Origin: Alcanivorax sp.
GTDB taxonomy: Bacteria; Pseudomonadota; Gammaproteobacteria; Pseudomonadales; Alcanivoracaceae
NCBI GenBank assembly: GCA_022449455.1
Contig: JAKUPL010000001.1
Span: 1-64,000 of the forward strand
Length of the DNA stretch: 64,000 nucleotides
Direction of reading: 5' to 3'
This document shows, in pieces, positions 46,870 through 56,393 of the stretch. A program made the translations under genes and the position numbers. How positions within the stretch are numbered: the stretch's first letter is position 1; each line of letters opens with the position of its first letter. The notes below the pieces were generated by a model. The model had not been told where the DNA came from and did not search any database. It worked only from the letters and a program-made list of their open reading frames with translations.

Positions 46870-47775
46870 TCAGGGAAAGCGCATCCCGGTCAGGGTCTCG
46901 GACAGCTCCCACAGCCGGGCGCCCCGGGCGCCGTCCTGGGCATAGCGCCGGGGGCGCGCCTCGGTGGGCGGGCCGAACGCTTCCATCAGCCGGGCCGGGC
47001 CGTAATAGTGGCCGCCCCGGGCGTCCGGGCTGGTGGCGGCGTACAGGGTGGGCCAGCTGCCTTTTTCGGCGCTCTGGGTGAACAGCGGCCAGGCCCAGCG
47101 GGCCAGCCGGCCGATGCCCAGCGGGCTTTCCTCGGCGATGCCGGGGCCGGCCAGGTTGGTGCTGGCCACGCCCGGATGGCAGGCCAGCGAGCGGGTCTCG
47201 GCGCCGGCGTCGCGCAGGCGACGCTCCAGCTCGATGGCGAACATCAGATTGGCCAGCTTGGCCTGGGCGTAGGCTTTCTGGCGGCCGTACTCGCCGTCCA
47301 GATGGATGTTGTCGAAGTGAATGCGCCCGCCCCGATGGGCGATGCTGCTCACGGTGACGATGCGCGATCCCGGTACTTCGCGCAGGCGCGGCAACAGCAG
47401 GCCGGTGAACGTGAAATGCCCCAGATGATTGATGCCGAACTGGCGTTCGAAGCCGTCCTCGGTGCGGCCTTCCTGCAGCCACATGATGCCGGCATTATTG
47501 ATCAGCAGATCGATGCGCTCGCAGCGCCCGGCGATCTCCTCGGCGGCGGCGCGCACGCTGGCCTGGCTGGCCAGATCCAGATGCACCACTTCCGCCTGGC
47601 CGGGCAGATCGCGGCGGGCGGCTTCCGCTTTTTCCAGGTTGCGGCAGGCCATGATGATGCGGGCCCCACGGGCGGCCAGATGGTGGGCGGCGCGCAGACC
47701 GATGCCGCTGTTGGCGCCGGTGATCACGGCCACCCGGCCGCTCTGGTCGGGGATGTTGGAAGGCTTCCAGCTCAT
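46870..47775 (-). CDS. Short-chain dehydrogenase/reductase, retinol-dehydrogenase-like
   Basis: This 301-residue NAD(P)-dependent oxidoreductase has the Rossmann motif TGANSGIG (near residue 20), NNAG (near 90), the catalytic Ser in VTVSSIAHRGG and the YxxxK pair in AYAQAKLAN. The length and the inserted segment after the active site fit the WWOX/retinol-dehydrogenase-like subfamily rather than the 250-residue classical group. AGGAGCG stands before the ATG. It is a single gene, 97 bases from the lactone-oxidase-like gene start and 47 bases after ubiD on the same strand. Substrate unknown. Confidence 0.9.
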   Translation of the reverse strand: MSWKPSNIPDQSGRVAVITGANSGIGLRAAHHLAARGARIIMACRNLEKAEAARRDLPGQAEVVHLDLASQASVRAAAEEIAGRCERIDLLINNAGIMWLQEGRTEDGFERQFGINHLGHFTFTGLLLPRLREVPGSRIVTVSSIAHRGGRIHFDNIHLDGEYGRQKAYAQAKLANLMFAIELERRLRDAGAETRSLACHPGVASTNLAGPGIAEESPLGIGRLARWAWPLFTQSAEKGSWPTLYAATSPDARGGHYYGPARLMEAFGPPTEARPRRYAQDGARGARLWELSETLTGMRFP

Positions 47776-47822
47776 GGGCGCTCCTGGTCGGCGCGAGTCT
47801 CCGCGACGTCAGCCGCGACCCG

Positions 47823-49289
47823 TCAATCAATGCCGAGCTGATCCCAAAGGGCGTCCACCCGGCGTTTGGTGTCGTCGTCCATGGTAATCGGACGGCCCCA
47901 CTCACGACTGGTTTCACCGGGCCATTTCGAGGTGGCGTCCAGCCCCATTTTCGAACCCAGGCCGGCCACCGGCGAGGCGAAGTCCAGGTAGTCGATGGGC
48001 GTGTTCTCCACCAGCACCGTGTCCCGGGCCGGGTCCATGCGGGTGGTGATCGCCCACATCACGTCCTTCCAGTCGCGACCGTTGACGTCGTCGTCGCAGA
48101 CGATCACGAACTTGGTGTACATGAACTGCCGCAGGAACGACCACACCCCCATCATCACGCGCTTGGCGTGGCCCGGGTACTGCTTCTTCATGGTCACCAC
48201 CGCCATCCGGTAGGAGCAGCCCTCCGGCGGCAGATAGAAATCCACGATCTCCGGAAACTGCTTCTTCAGAATCGGCACGAAGATTTCGTTCATTGCCACA
48301 CCCAGCACCGCCGGCTCATCCGGCGGCCGGCCGGTATAGGTGCTGTGGTAGATCGGATCGCGACGGTGGGTGATGCGCTCCACGGTGAACACTGGAAAAC
48401 GCTCCACCTCGTTGTAGTAACCGGTGTGGTCGCCGAACGGCCCCTCGTCGGCCATCTCGCCGGGATGGATGTGGCCTTCCAGCACGAACTCGGCGCTGGC
48501 CGGTACCTGCAGATCCGAACCCAGGCACTTCACCAGCTCGGTCTTGCTGCCCCGCAGCAGGCCGGCGAAAGCGTACTCGCTGAGCGTGTCCGGCACCGGC
48601 GTCACCGCGCCCAGAATGGTGGCCGGATCGGCCCCCAGGGCCACCGCCACCGGGAAGGGCTCACCCGGGTGCTGCTGCTGCCACTCCTGAAAATCCAGCG
48701 CGCCGCCCCGATGGCTCAACCAGCGCATGATCAGCTTGTTGCGACCGATCAACTGCTGACGGTAGATGCCCAGGTTCTGGCGCTCCTTATGCGGCCCCCG
48801 GGTAATCACCAGCGGCCAGGTCACCAACGGCCCGGCATCCCCGGGCCAGCAGGTCTGGATCGGCAAACGGGTCAGATCCACATCGTCGCCCTCGATCACC
48901 TGCTCCTGGCAGGGCCCGGACCCGCTCACCTTGGGGCTCATGCTCAGCACCTTGCGGAACACCGGCAGCTTCTCCCAGGCATCCCGGAAGCCCTTCGGCG
49001 GCTCCGGCTCCTTCAGAAACGCCAACAGCTCCCCCAGCTCGCGCAGCTCCTGCACGGAATCCCGACCCATACCCAGCGCCACCCGCCGCTCCGTGCCGAA
49101 CAGATTGCCCAACACCGGAATCGAAGAGCCTTTCGGGTTCTCGAACAACAACGCCGGCCCGCCCGCCTTCAGCGTGCGGTCGCAAATCTCGGTGATTTCC
49201 AGATGCGGATCCACTTCCTTGGTGATGCGTTTCAGCTCGCCCTGCTTCTCCAGCTGCTGAATAAAGTCGCGCAAATCGCGGTATTTCAT
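47823..49289 (-). CDS. ubiD: 3-octaprenyl-4-hydroxybenzoate decarboxylase UbiD
   Basis: This 488-residue enzyme decarboxylates the polyprenyl-hydroxybenzoate intermediate of ubiquinone synthesis, using the prenylated flavin made by UbiX. E. coli UbiD has 497 residues. Motifs include [19 protein letters not shown] at the start, the prFMN/metal region ([40 protein letters not shown]) with the catalytic Glu/Arg set, and [20 protein letters not shown]. In Pseudomonas this gene is linked to rho and trxA; here an accessory insert separates them. Confidence 0.95.
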   Translation of the reverse strand: MKYRDLRDFIQQLEKQGELKRITKEVDPHLEITEICDRTLKAGGPALLFENPKGSSIPVLGNLFGTERRVALGMGRDSVQELRELGELLAFLKEPEPPKGFRDAWEKLPVFRKVLSMSPKVSGSGPCQEQVIEGDDVDLTRLPIQTCWPGDAGPLVTWPLVITRGPHKERQNLGIYRQQLIGRNKLIMRWLSHRGGALDFQEWQQQHPGEPFPVAVALGADPATILGAVTPVPDTLSEYAFAGLLRGSKTELVKCLGSDLQVPASAEFVLEGHIHPGEMADEGPFGDHTGYYNEVERFPVFTVERITHRRDPIYHSTYTGRPPDEPAVLGVAMNEIFVPILKKQFPEIVDFYLPPEGCSYRMAVVTMKKQYPGHAKRVMMGVWSFLRQFMYTKFVIVCDDDVNGRDWKDVMWAITTRMDPARDTVLVENTPIDYLDFASPVAGLGSKMGLDATSKWPGETSREWGRPITMDDDTKRRVDALWDQLGID

Positions 49290-49666
49290 GGAACACGGTC
49301 TCGCCGGCTACAAGGTGCGGGGCAGTATAACAGCCCGCCCGCCGGGCACGATGCCATGGCGACACGGCCCACGATGACCACCAGTAGGAGCGACTTCAGT
49401 CGCGATGAGCCCCTGAAGATTGCGACAGAAGCGGAGCCCCGCCCGACCCTCCTGCCGCTGCCCACATGGACAGCATGATTGATGCCGGAAAATCAAGTGC
49501 TCGGGAGACCCGGGGCGTGGCCGTGTAAGGTTTGTAACCTTATGAAATGTCTGGTTTATTCGATTTATATAAAAACAGAAATCGGGGCAGGATTCTGGTG
49601 CGTTCATTAGATATTTAGTTCGGCACCCTAATGCCTGTAGAAATATTTTTATAGAGGGAATGAATT
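49290..49666. other. Intergenic junction between ubiD and the AT-richer insert
   Basis: This 377-base gap holds the ubiD promoter side, a REP unit (49384-49406), and a shift from GC-rich to AT-rich composition after about 49500. AAGGTT and AACCTT (49527-49532, 49536-49541) form a short hairpin. An AT-rich stretch near 49555-49600 could contain the promoter of the OLD nuclease gene. No gene was found. Confidence 0.5.
49384..49406 (+). repeat. REP unit, left bracket of the accessory insert
   Basis: GTAGGAGCGACTTCAGTCGC followed by GAT is a palindromic REP unit. Its exact reverse complement lies at 52544-52566, so the two form a 23-base perfect inverted repeat bracketing the accessory genes. 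Confidence 0.85.
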
Positions 49667-51340
49667 TTGAAGATTACTCGTTTAGAAATTAGTAATTACA
49701 GAACGTTTGAGAGCATAGATATAGGATTTGATGATTTCTATTCTGCTATTTGTGGACAAAATGACGCTGGTAAAAGCAATATCGTTCGTGCGCTGCGAGC
49801 GGTTTTAAGGGAGGATAATATATACGGCCGAGCAAGGAGGCATAGTATTTCAGCATTAAGAGATTTTCCGAGATGGAAAGATGCAAAGGATAAGGATAAG
49901 AGTATTTCTGTGGCAATCGAGCTTACAATATTTAGAGCTGCTGATGCTGGAGTTTTTGAGTTTCTTATCGATTATCTCGATCTCCAGGTGGATGATCTAA
50001 AAGAATCAATGTGTCTTAAGTTAGAGAGCAAGTGGCAAGATTCGATGTCGTCTGGGCAAACAGCTGCGATTCTTGATGGCGAAAAATTTGAAGGCATAAA
50101 GGCACAGGAAATTCACAAGAAAGTTCAGTCAAGCATATTGATTCATAACTCAACGGAAGTCGAAGCAAGGAATTCTTTTACCGGTTTTTTGCATGAGTTT
50201 TCCGAACAATATTCGGCCGAACTTAATAAAATGACGGCAACTCTCCAGAAATCCCTTGCTAAAATAGCAAAAGGACAAAAGGAGGAGGTTTCCAACCTGT
50301 TGTTCAGGATGAACAGTAACCTGAAAGTTGGAATAACAGTTCCCGATATGAGCTTTGACCGACTTCCATATAATTTATCCTTGGGCGACAGCAAAATGGA
50401 GGTCGACTTAGATGACTGGGGGAGCGGGACAAAAAACAGAACCATGATATTTCTAACCTTGCTAAAAGCAAAGCAGGTGAGCGAGTCTGCGACCACGGCT
50501 GAGAAAATGACCCCGATCTTAATTATTGAAGAGCCTGAAAGCTTCTTGCATCCATCTGCACAAGCAGAGTTCGGTAGAGTTCTGCAGCAAATTTCAAACG
50601 AATTTGGTGTTCAGGTAATAACAACTACGCATAGTCCATACATGTTAAATCAGTCCTGCCCCGAAAGTAACATTCTTCTGGAGCGTAACATGTTCAGAAA
50701 ACAGTTGCGTGAGACTAGAAAGATAGATACTTCAGGCGAGAATTGGATGGAACCATTTGGCGTGGTTTTGGGATTGGCCAATGAGGAATTCCAGCCTTGG
50801 CGAGAAATATTTTTCTCGGAGTCGAAATCCCATCTTCTTGTAGAAGGTAAAACGGATAAGGAGTATTTTGAGCTAATTCGCCATAGCTGTCATGGTGCCA
50901 ATAAGTTGGATTTTGATGGCGACATATTTCCTTATGAGGGTTGTGGCAACCTAAAAAATCCGACGCTGCTCAACTTCATAAAATCAAAAAGCAAAAAGCT
51001 TGTTATAACGTTTGATATAGATGTCGTAAAAGAAGTCGAGCCTACCCTCAAGAGGCATGGGTTTGAAAATAATAAATCGTATGTTGTTGTTGGGATTGAC
51101 AGGGCTGGCTCAAGAAGCATTGAAGGGCTAATACCTAGTTCTTACAAAAACACTGTTAATAACAAGAATCCAGAACTTGTTCAGCAAGGTATTCATGGAA
51201 CGAAAGAGGAGCAGAAGTTCGCCAAAAACAAACTGAAGTCTTTATATTTGGAAGAGTTCAAGGAAAATGCAAGGCCAGGTGGAGATGATTATGAAGAGTT
51301 TTATAAAGTGGCCAAGATATTAAACAAAGCGTTCAAATAA
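49667..51340 (+). CDS. OLD-family ATP-dependent nuclease (AAA plus TOPRIM)
   Basis: This 557-residue protein combines an ABC/SMC-type ATPase and a TOPRIM nuclease. Walker A is GQNDAGKSN (residues 30-38), Walker B LIIEEPESFLHP (about 285) and the H-loop TTTHSPYML. The TOPRIM part has LLVEGKTDKEYFEL (about 389) with the catalytic Glu and LVITFDIDVV with a DxD pair (about 447). Members include the P2 OLD exclusion nuclease and GajA of the Gabija defence system. No UvrD-like GajB gene follows, so this looks like a stand-alone (class 1-like) OLD, or a unit with the small gene downstream. Codon and base usage are far AT-richer than the neighbours, indicating transfer. Confidence 0.88.
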   Translation: MKITRLEISNYRTFESIDIGFDDFYSAICGQNDAGKSNIVRALRAVLREDNIYGRARRHSISALRDFPRWKDAKDKDKSISVAIELTIFRAADAGVFEFLIDYLDLQVDDLKESMCLKLESKWQDSMSSGQTAAILDGEKFEGIKAQEIHKKVQSSILIHNSTEVEARNSFTGFLHEFSEQYSAELNKMTATLQKSLAKIAKGQKEEVSNLLFRMNSNLKVGITVPDMSFDRLPYNLSLGDSKMEVDLDDWGSGTKNRTMIFLTLLKAKQVSESATTAEKMTPILIIEEPESFLHPSAQAEFGRVLQQISNEFGVQVITTTHSPYMLNQSCPESNILLERNMFRKQLRETRKIDTSGENWMEPFGVVLGLANEEFQPWREIFFSESKSHLLVEGKTDKEYFELIRHSCHGANKLDFDGDIFPYEGCGNLKNPTLLNFIKSKSKKLVITFDIDVVKEVEPTLKRHGFENNKSYVVVGIDRAGSRSIEGLIPSSYKNTVNNKNPELVQQGIHGTKEEQKFAKNKLKSLYLEEFKENARPGGDDYEEFYKVAKILNKAFK

Positions 51341-51402
51341 AACTTTAAGAAAATTTCTGAAAAGCGACCAGTTTTCGCCGCTCTGCAGCTCCAAGTCAGC
51401 AC

Positions 51403-51768
51403 GTGAGCCAGACGTTAGAGTTATTTATGGATTATTTGTCGAGCCACAAACGTATACTTGAGAAGGCGGTATCAAATGACCTTCCCGACCGCATCAACGG
51501 CGAATCGGAAATTCAGGTCGAAATCGTTCGAGAGCTAGTTGAGGCTGGGTTCCTGAAAGCGGCCGACGCTTCTGACAAGGATGGTATCGAGTATATGGAG
51601 CCAAGAATTACCGTCGCTGGGCGAGAGTACCTCAATGACTTGAGCCAAAGAGCGTATGAAGGCTCGCCTACAGGAAAGGCTCATAGGATAGCCCTACGCA
51701 TTTTGGATTGGTCCGGAGGAATAGCCGCGGGGCTCGTAATTGCTTGGGTGGGGCAGAACTTGCTGTAA
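51403..51768 (+). CDS. Small protein with C-terminal membrane segment
   Basis: This open frame gives 121 residues from a GTG at 51403; an ATG at 51427 is an alternative start and neither has a strong ribosome binding site. The body is soluble and acidic, with a winged-helix-like pattern (EIQVEIVRELVEAGFLKAAD, PRITVAGREYLNDLSQRA) similar to DUF2513-type proteins. A hydrophobic tail follows (about 100-120, GGIAAGLVIAWVGQNLL). It follows the OLD gene by 62 bases on the same strand and shares its insert. I do not recognise its function; a membrane-tethered partner of the nuclease is one possibility. Confidence 0.65.
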   Translation: MSQTLELFMDYLSSHKRILEKAVSNDLPDRINGESEIQVEIVRELVEAGFLKAADASDKDGIEYMEPRITVAGREYLNDLSQRAYEGSPTGKAHRIALRILDWSGGIAAGLVIAWVGQNLL

Positions 51769-51912
51769 GCTCTAACAAACAAGACGGGAACATGGTGGTT
51801 CCCCGCTTTACTGGACACCTTCTCCTAGCGAGTGGACTTCCGACGGTTCGCGTGGGGCCTTGCCGACTCATGGTTCCTGCATTAGACCTCAGATGAGTAC
51901 GGTTGCGCAGAA
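51769..51912. other. Gap inside the insert, no gene seen
   Basis: These 144 bases between the small membrane protein and the TrmH-like pseudogene have mixed composition. I find no convincing gene, terminator or promoter. Parts could be decayed mobile DNA. Confidence 0.3.
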
Positions 51913-52530
51913 ATGACGGAACAGAAGAAACAAAAAAGTGCAGTGCGGAAGCGCGCGGATGAAATCAAGCGCGACCGCTGCAAGAACTTGATTGCCGTGA
52001 TTGAAGACCCGAGCGATATCAGAAATATCGGGACGGTAATTCGCAACGTGAATGCCCTGGGTGTGGAGAAGGTGTACGTGATCGATCCCAGGTCCGCCCT
52101 TCCGGACGATTGGCAAGAAATGCGGGGAACGAAAGCGCTTAACCAGACCTCCGTTTCGGCTATCAAATGGAGTTTCGTCAAGCGCTTTGACAACACCGAA
52201 GACTGCATCGCGCACCTGGAGAAGAATCGATTTGTGTCGGTCGTGACCTCTCCTCACGTCAAGGGACGAAACAATGGTGTTCTTGATGAGGTGGACTTTA
52301 CCGAGTGGTATAAGCTGGCCGTTTGATTTGGCAATGAGTCTCGGGGTATCAGCGATACGGCTATTGGGCACAGTATCTTGTGCGTCAGCATCCCCATGTT
52401 TGGGATGATCGAGAGCTTTAATCTCGCCACCACATCCGGCATCGTCCTTTATGAGGTCACTAAGCAGCGTCGAGAGTATCAAAGGAAGTATCGGAAAAGG
52501 AACAGGCGGGTTCCGGTGGATGGTGCCTGA
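51913..52530 (+). pseudogene. TrmH/SpoU-family RNA methyltransferase with in-frame TGA
   Basis: The first open part (51913-52326, 137 codons) has the SpoU N-terminal motif LIAVIEDPSDIRNIGTVIRN. It ends at TGA (52324-52326). The same frame continues immediately with FGNESRGISDTAIGHSILCV, then SIPMFGMIESFNLATTSGIV and LYEVTKQRREYQRKYRKRN to a TGA at 52528-52530. These are the catalytic knot motifs of the family (FGNE-x2-G-S, IPM-G, SFNL-T). Relatives typically have a Trp just before FGNE (LAVWFGNE), so TGG has become TGA by one base. The full frame would be 205 residues. The gene is best called inactivated; stop-codon readthrough is possible but unproven. Confidence 0.85.
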
Positions 52531-52543
52531 CAGGTAGTCCTTT

Positions 52544-52566
52544 ATCGCGACTGAAGTCGCTCCTAC
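52544..52566 (-). repeat. REP unit, right bracket of the accessory insert
   Basis: ATCGCGACTGAAGTCGCTCC followed by TAC is the exact reverse complement of the REP at 49384-49406. It lies 14 bases after the end of the methyltransferase pseudogene and before the rho terminator. Confidence 0.85.
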
Positions 52567-52600
52567 AGTTGCGGTACCTTCTGGTGTTGGCCTCAAACGC

Positions 52601-52630
52601 AAAACGCCCCGGCGATCACCGGGGCGTTTT
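52601..52630. terminator. Rho-independent terminator downstream of rho
   Basis: AAAACGCCCCGG (52601-52612) and CCGGGGCGTTTT (52619-52630) form a perfect 12-base stem with a six-base loop. It lies 35 bases after the rho stop on the minus strand, with A and T tracts built into the stem, so it can act in both directions. Confidence 0.9.
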
Positions 52631-52664
52631 GCGTTTAAGCGGTCTTGTGGAAAGACCGCCGGTG

Positions 52665-53924
52665 TTACTTGCGCTTCATGGAGTCGAAGAACTCAGCATT
52701 GGTCTTGGTTTGCTTCATGCGGTCGATGAGGAATTCCACCGCGCCGATTTCGTCCATGGGGTGGAGGACCTTGCGCAGGATCCACATTTTCTGCAGTTCG
52801 TCCTCGCTGACCAGCCGCTCTTCGCGGCGGGTGCCGGAGCGTTTGATGTTCATGGCCGGGAACACGCGCTTCTCGGAGACCTTGCGGTCCAGGTGCAGTT
52901 CCATGTTGCCGGTGCCCTTGAACTCCTCGTAGATCACTTCGTCCATCTTGGAGCCGGTTTCCACCAGGGCGGTGGCGAGGATGGTGAGGCTGCCGCCTTC
53001 CTCGATGTTCCGTGCCGCACCGAAGAAGCGCTTGGGTTTTTCCAGGGCGTGGGCGTCGACACCGCCGGTGAGCACCTTGCCGGAGCTGGGCTGGACGGTG
53101 TTGTAGGCGCGCGCCAGGCGGGTGATGGAGTCGAGCAGGATCACCACGTCCTGTTTGTGTTCCACCAGCCGCTTGGCTTTCTCGATCACCATTTCGGCCA
53201 CTTGCACGTGGCGGGCCGGCGGTTCGTCGAAGGTGGAGGCCACCACTTCACCGCGGACCGTGCGCGACATTTCCGTCACCTCTTCGGGACGTTCGTCGAT
53301 CAGCAGCACGATCATGTGGGCTTCGGGGTTGTTGCGGGCGATGGAGTGGGCGATGTTCTGGAGGAGCATGGTTTTGCCGGCTTTCGGCGGGGCCACGATC
53401 AGGCCGCGCTGGCCCTTGCCGATCGGTGCCACCAGGTCGATCACCCGGGCGGTGATGTCCTCGGTGGAGCCGTTGCCGATTTCCATGACGAAACGTTCCG
53501 TGGGGAACAGCGGCGTCAGGTTTTCGAACAGGATCTTGTTCTTGGCGTTTTCCGGCTTGTCGGTATTGATCTCGTTGACCTTGAGCATGGCGAAGTAGCG
53601 TTCGCCATCCTTGGGAGGCCGGATCTTGCCGGAAATGGTGTCGCCGGTGCGCAGGTTGAAGCGCCGGATCTGGCTGGGCGAAACGTAGATGTCGTCCGGA
53701 CCGGCCAGGTAGGAGCCTTCCGCGGAGCGGAGGAAGCCGAACCCGTCCTGCAGGATCTCCAGAACCCCGTCACCGTAGATGTCGGAGCCGTTCTTGGCCG
53801 CCTTTTTGAGGATGGAGAAGATGACGTCCTGTTTGCGGGTTCGCGCCAGGTTCTCCAGGCCGAGTTCCTTGGCAATATCCAGCAGTTCGCCGATCGGCTT
53901 CTGTTTCAGTTCGGTAAGATTCAT
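52665..53924 (-). CDS. rho: Transcription termination factor Rho
   Basis: This hexameric RNA-dependent ATPase helicase ends transcription at Rho-dependent sites. Its 419 residues match E. coli Rho exactly in length. The N-terminal domain has [20 protein letters not shown], the RNA-binding OSB-fold [20 protein letters not shown], Walker [16 protein letters not shown] (near 175-190), Walker [17 protein letters not shown] (near 260-275) and the Q/R-loop region [20 protein letters not shown]. It is preceded by a 480-base leader, where Rho is commonly autoregulated. Confidence 0.97.
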   Translation of the reverse strand: MNLTELKQKPIGELLDIAKELGLENLARTRKQDVIFSILKKAAKNGSDIYGDGVLEILQDGFGFLRSAEGSYLAGPDDIYVSPSQIRRFNLRTGDTISGKIRPPKDGERYFAMLKVNEINTDKPENAKNKILFENLTPLFPTERFVMEIGNGSTEDITARVIDLVAPIGKGQRGLIVAPPKAGKTMLLQNIAHSIARNNPEAHMIVLLIDERPEEVTEMSRTVRGEVVASTFDEPPARHVQVAEMVIEKAKRLVEHKQDVVILLDSITRLARAYNTVQPSSGKVLTGGVDAHALEKPKRFFGAARNIEEGGSLTILATALVETGSKMDEVIYEEFKGTGNMELHLDRKVSEKRVFPAMNIKRSGTRREERLVSEDELQKMWILRKVLHPMDEIGAVEFLIDRMKQTKTNAEFFDSMKRK

Positions 53925-54404
53925 TGGAGTTTTACAGGGTGTCCAGAGATGAATTGACGGAATACACCATGGGGAGGTGTCTCGATGGTCCGGTTTTCGG
54001 GGGCGGGTGCTCTGTGCGGCGCCGTGCCCTTATTTTGGCTGAAATCGCCCGGATCGGCCGGCCACGGAGGCGGCATGAAAGAGCCGGTTTGGATATGGCC
54101 TGACGCAATGAACGGGAACGATTAAAGATGTGACCCTTGCGAATCAACGCGCGGCGGGGACCGGATTTCCCGGGTGCCGGCTGCGATGATTACCCCTGAC
54201 CGAACAGTGCCTTAACAATGCGGGCTTTGCAAACCCGATGGAAAACAAGGCGGATAAAACGGACGGATCAGGAATCCCTGCCAGAGGGGGCGAATACGCT
54301 GATTCGGGAATGTACCACCGGGTCGGAGGGCTGTCCAGCCCGCGCGGATGACCGGGTTCACGGTCTTCGCGGGCCGGGCAGCCACCGCCGGGCGCAGGCT
54401 CGGT
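53925..54404. other. Rho leader / trxA downstream gap
   Basis: This 480-base gap lies between rho and trxA on the minus strand. Long untranslated leaders before rho are known sites of Rho autoregulation in other gammaproteobacteria, which fits this length. I find no confident gene, hairpin terminator or promoter; short open frames here are chance frames. Confidence 0.4.
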
Positions 54405-54731
54405 TCAGAGCGTGCTGTCCAGGAAGGCGGTGAGCTGGGACTTGGAAAGCGCGCCCACCTTGGTGGCTTCCACATCACCGTTCTTGAACACGGTGAGGGT
54501 GGGGATGCCACGCACGCCGTACTTTCTCGGCGTTTCCGGGTTGTCGTCGATGTTCAGCTTGGCGATGGTCAGCTTGTCCGCGTACTCACCGGAGAGATCC
54601 TCCAGAATCGGCGCCACCATCTTGCAGGGGCCACACCAGGGCGCCCAGTAGTCCACCAGAACCGGACCGTCGGCTTTCAGGACTTTCTCCTCGAAATCCG
54701 CGTCGGTCACGTTGATAATCTCGCCGCTCAT
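54405..54731 (-). CDS. trxA: Thioredoxin 1
   Basis: This 108-residue cytoplasmic disulfide reductase has the active site WCGPCK (near residues 31-36), preceded by [12 protein letters not shown], the cis-Pro loop [12 protein letters not shown] and a normal C-terminal helix ([13 protein letters not shown]). E. coli TrxA has 109. AGGAGAATTC precedes the ATG at a good distance. Divergent from ppx and upstream of rho on the same strand, as in Pseudomonas. Confidence 0.97.
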   Translation of the reverse strand: MSGEIINVTDADFEEKVLKADGPVLVDYWAPWCGPCKMVAPILEDLSGEYADKLTIAKLNIDDNPETPRKYGVRGIPTLTVFKNGDVEATKVGALSKSQLTAFLDSTL

Positions 54732-54902
54732 TGAATTCTCCTGCTAGGCTCGCGGGATTGTGAACACGCCATGGTGTCATGGCGGTGCAGAGGGCCATTA
54801 ATATCAGGGTCTGGGGCGCGGATTTCAAGCGCGCCGGGCAATGGGGCCGACAGGGGCCGCCTATCAGGGGCGCCGGGCCGGGGACCGCCGAGGAGGACGG
54901 TT

Positions 54903-56393
54903 TTGCGACAACCTGAACATCTGGCCGCCATCGATCTGGGGTCGAACAGCTTTCATATGGTGGTGGCCCGTCAGGCGCAGGGTGAGGTGCGCGTGCTGGA
55001 AAGCCTGTCCGAGAAGGTACAGCTGGGCGCCGGCCTGGACCGCGATAACCGCCTGGACGAGGCGGCCCAGCAGCGCGCCCTGGACTGCCTGGCGCGGTTC
55101 GGCCAGCGGATCACCGGCATCCCCCGGGGGAATGTGCGCGTAGTGGGTACTAACACACTGCGCATGGCCCGTAACGCCAATCAGTTCATCGCGCGGGCCG
55201 AGGCTCTGCTGGGGCACGACATCGAGGTGGTGGCCGGCCGCGAGGAGGCCCGGCTGATCTATCTGGGCGTGGCCCACAGCCTGGCCGACGACGCCGGCGC
55301 CCGCCTGGTGGTGGACATCGGCGGCGGTTCCACGGAGCTGATCATCGGCGAGCGGTTCGAGGCGGTGGAGACCGAGTCCCTGCACATGGGCTGCGTCAGC
55401 TACGGGCAGCGCTTTTTCCCGGAGGGCCGCATCACCGAGGCGGCGTTCCGCAAGGCGGTCACCGCCGCCCGTCAGGAAGTGCTTTCCATCGACGCCAACT
55501 ACCGGCGGCTGGGCTGGGCCCAGGCGGTGGGGGCGTCGGGCACCGTCAAGGCCATCGCCCAGGTGTGCGAGGAGAACGGCTGGAGCGGCGAGGGCGTCTC
55601 GCTGGAGGGGCTCGACAAGGCGCGCCGCAAGGCGATCAAGGCCGGCAGCGTGGACGCCCTGGATCTGAAGGGCCTGCGCGACGACCGCAAACCGATCTTC
55701 GCTTCCGGTCTGGCGATCCTGCTGGGCATCTTCGAGCAGTTGGGCCTGGAGCGCATGCAGTTTTCCAACGGTGCCCTGCGCGAGGGGCTGCTCTACGACC
55801 TGCTCGGCCGCTTCAGCCATGAGGACGTGCGCGAGCGCAGCATCCAGGCGTTGATGAACCGTCACCATGTGGAGCGCGCCCAGGCGGAGCGGGTCTGGGC
55901 CACCGCCCGGGGCCTCCATGAGCAGGTGGCGCCGGTCTGGCAACTGGAGGACGACGCGGCCCTGGACACCCTGCGCTGGGGGGCGCTGCTTCACGAGGTG
56001 GGGCTGGCGGTGTCGCACAGCCAGTTCCACAAGCACGGTGCTTATCTGGTGTCGAATTCCGACCTGCCCGGCTTTTCCCGGCAGGAGCAGCAGGGGGTGG
56101 CGTTGCTGGTGCGCGGCCATCGCCGCAAGCTGCCGCTGTCGGCCCTGGCCGATTGCCCCGAGGATGAGCAATCGCGCTGGCTGCGGCTGTGTCTGATTCT
56201 GCGGTTGGCTTGCCGGCTGCACCATGCCCGTAACGACGGGCCGGTGCCGGCCCTGGGCCTGGCGGTGGACGGCGAGGCCCTGACGCTGTCGTTCCCGGAG
56301 GGCTGGCTGGCGGAGCATCCCCTGACCCTGGCGGACCTGGAGCAGGAGCAGGAGTATTTCCAGGCCGCCAATTACTCGCTCACGCTCTCGTAG
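54903..56393 (+). CDS. ppx: Exopolyphosphatase Ppx
   Basis: This 496-residue enzyme removes terminal phosphates from polyphosphate (or pppGpp) and belongs to the Ppx/GppA family. I chose the TTG at 54903 because AGGAGG (54891-54896) ends six bases before it; the frame is open upstream but lacks family sequence. Motifs are LAAIDLGSNSFHMVVAR, the phosphate-binding VVDIGGGSTELIIG and SLHMGCVSYGQRFFPEG, with an HD-like C-terminal half (LRWGALLHEVGLAVSHSQFH). It converges with ppk, giving a polyphosphate turnover pair. Its stop codon TAG is part of a REP unit. Confidence 0.93.
   Translation: MRQPEHLAAIDLGSNSFHMVVARQAQGEVRVLESLSEKVQLGAGLDRDNRLDEAAQQRALDCLARFGQRITGIPRGNVRVVGTNTLRMARNANQFIARAEALLGHDIEVVAGREEARLIYLGVAHSLADDAGARLVVDIGGGSTELIIGERFEAVETESLHMGCVSYGQRFFPEGRITEAAFRKAVTAARQEVLSIDANYRRLGWAQAVGASGTVKAIAQVCEENGWSGEGVSLEGLDKARRKAIKAGSVDALDLKGLRDDRKPIFASGLAILLGIFEQLGLERMQFSNGALREGLLYDLLGRFSHEDVRERSIQALMNRHHVERAQAERVWATARGLHEQVAPVWQLEDDAALDTLRWGALLHEVGLAVSHSQFHKHGAYLVSNSDLPGFSRQEQQGVALLVRGHRRKLPLSALADCPEDEQSRWLRLCLILRLACRLHHARNDGPVPALGLAVDGEALTLSFPEGWLAEHPLTLADLEQEQEYFQAANYSLTLS

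Noticed and set aside
49667-51340. Gabija system.
   Set aside because: Only the GajA-like nuclease type is present; no UvrD/GajB-like helicase follows, so the name is not justified.
52324-52326. TGA as a selenocysteine codon.
   Set aside because: The residue aligns with a tryptophan in relatives, and no SECIS-like structure was recognised after it; nonsense mutation is simpler.
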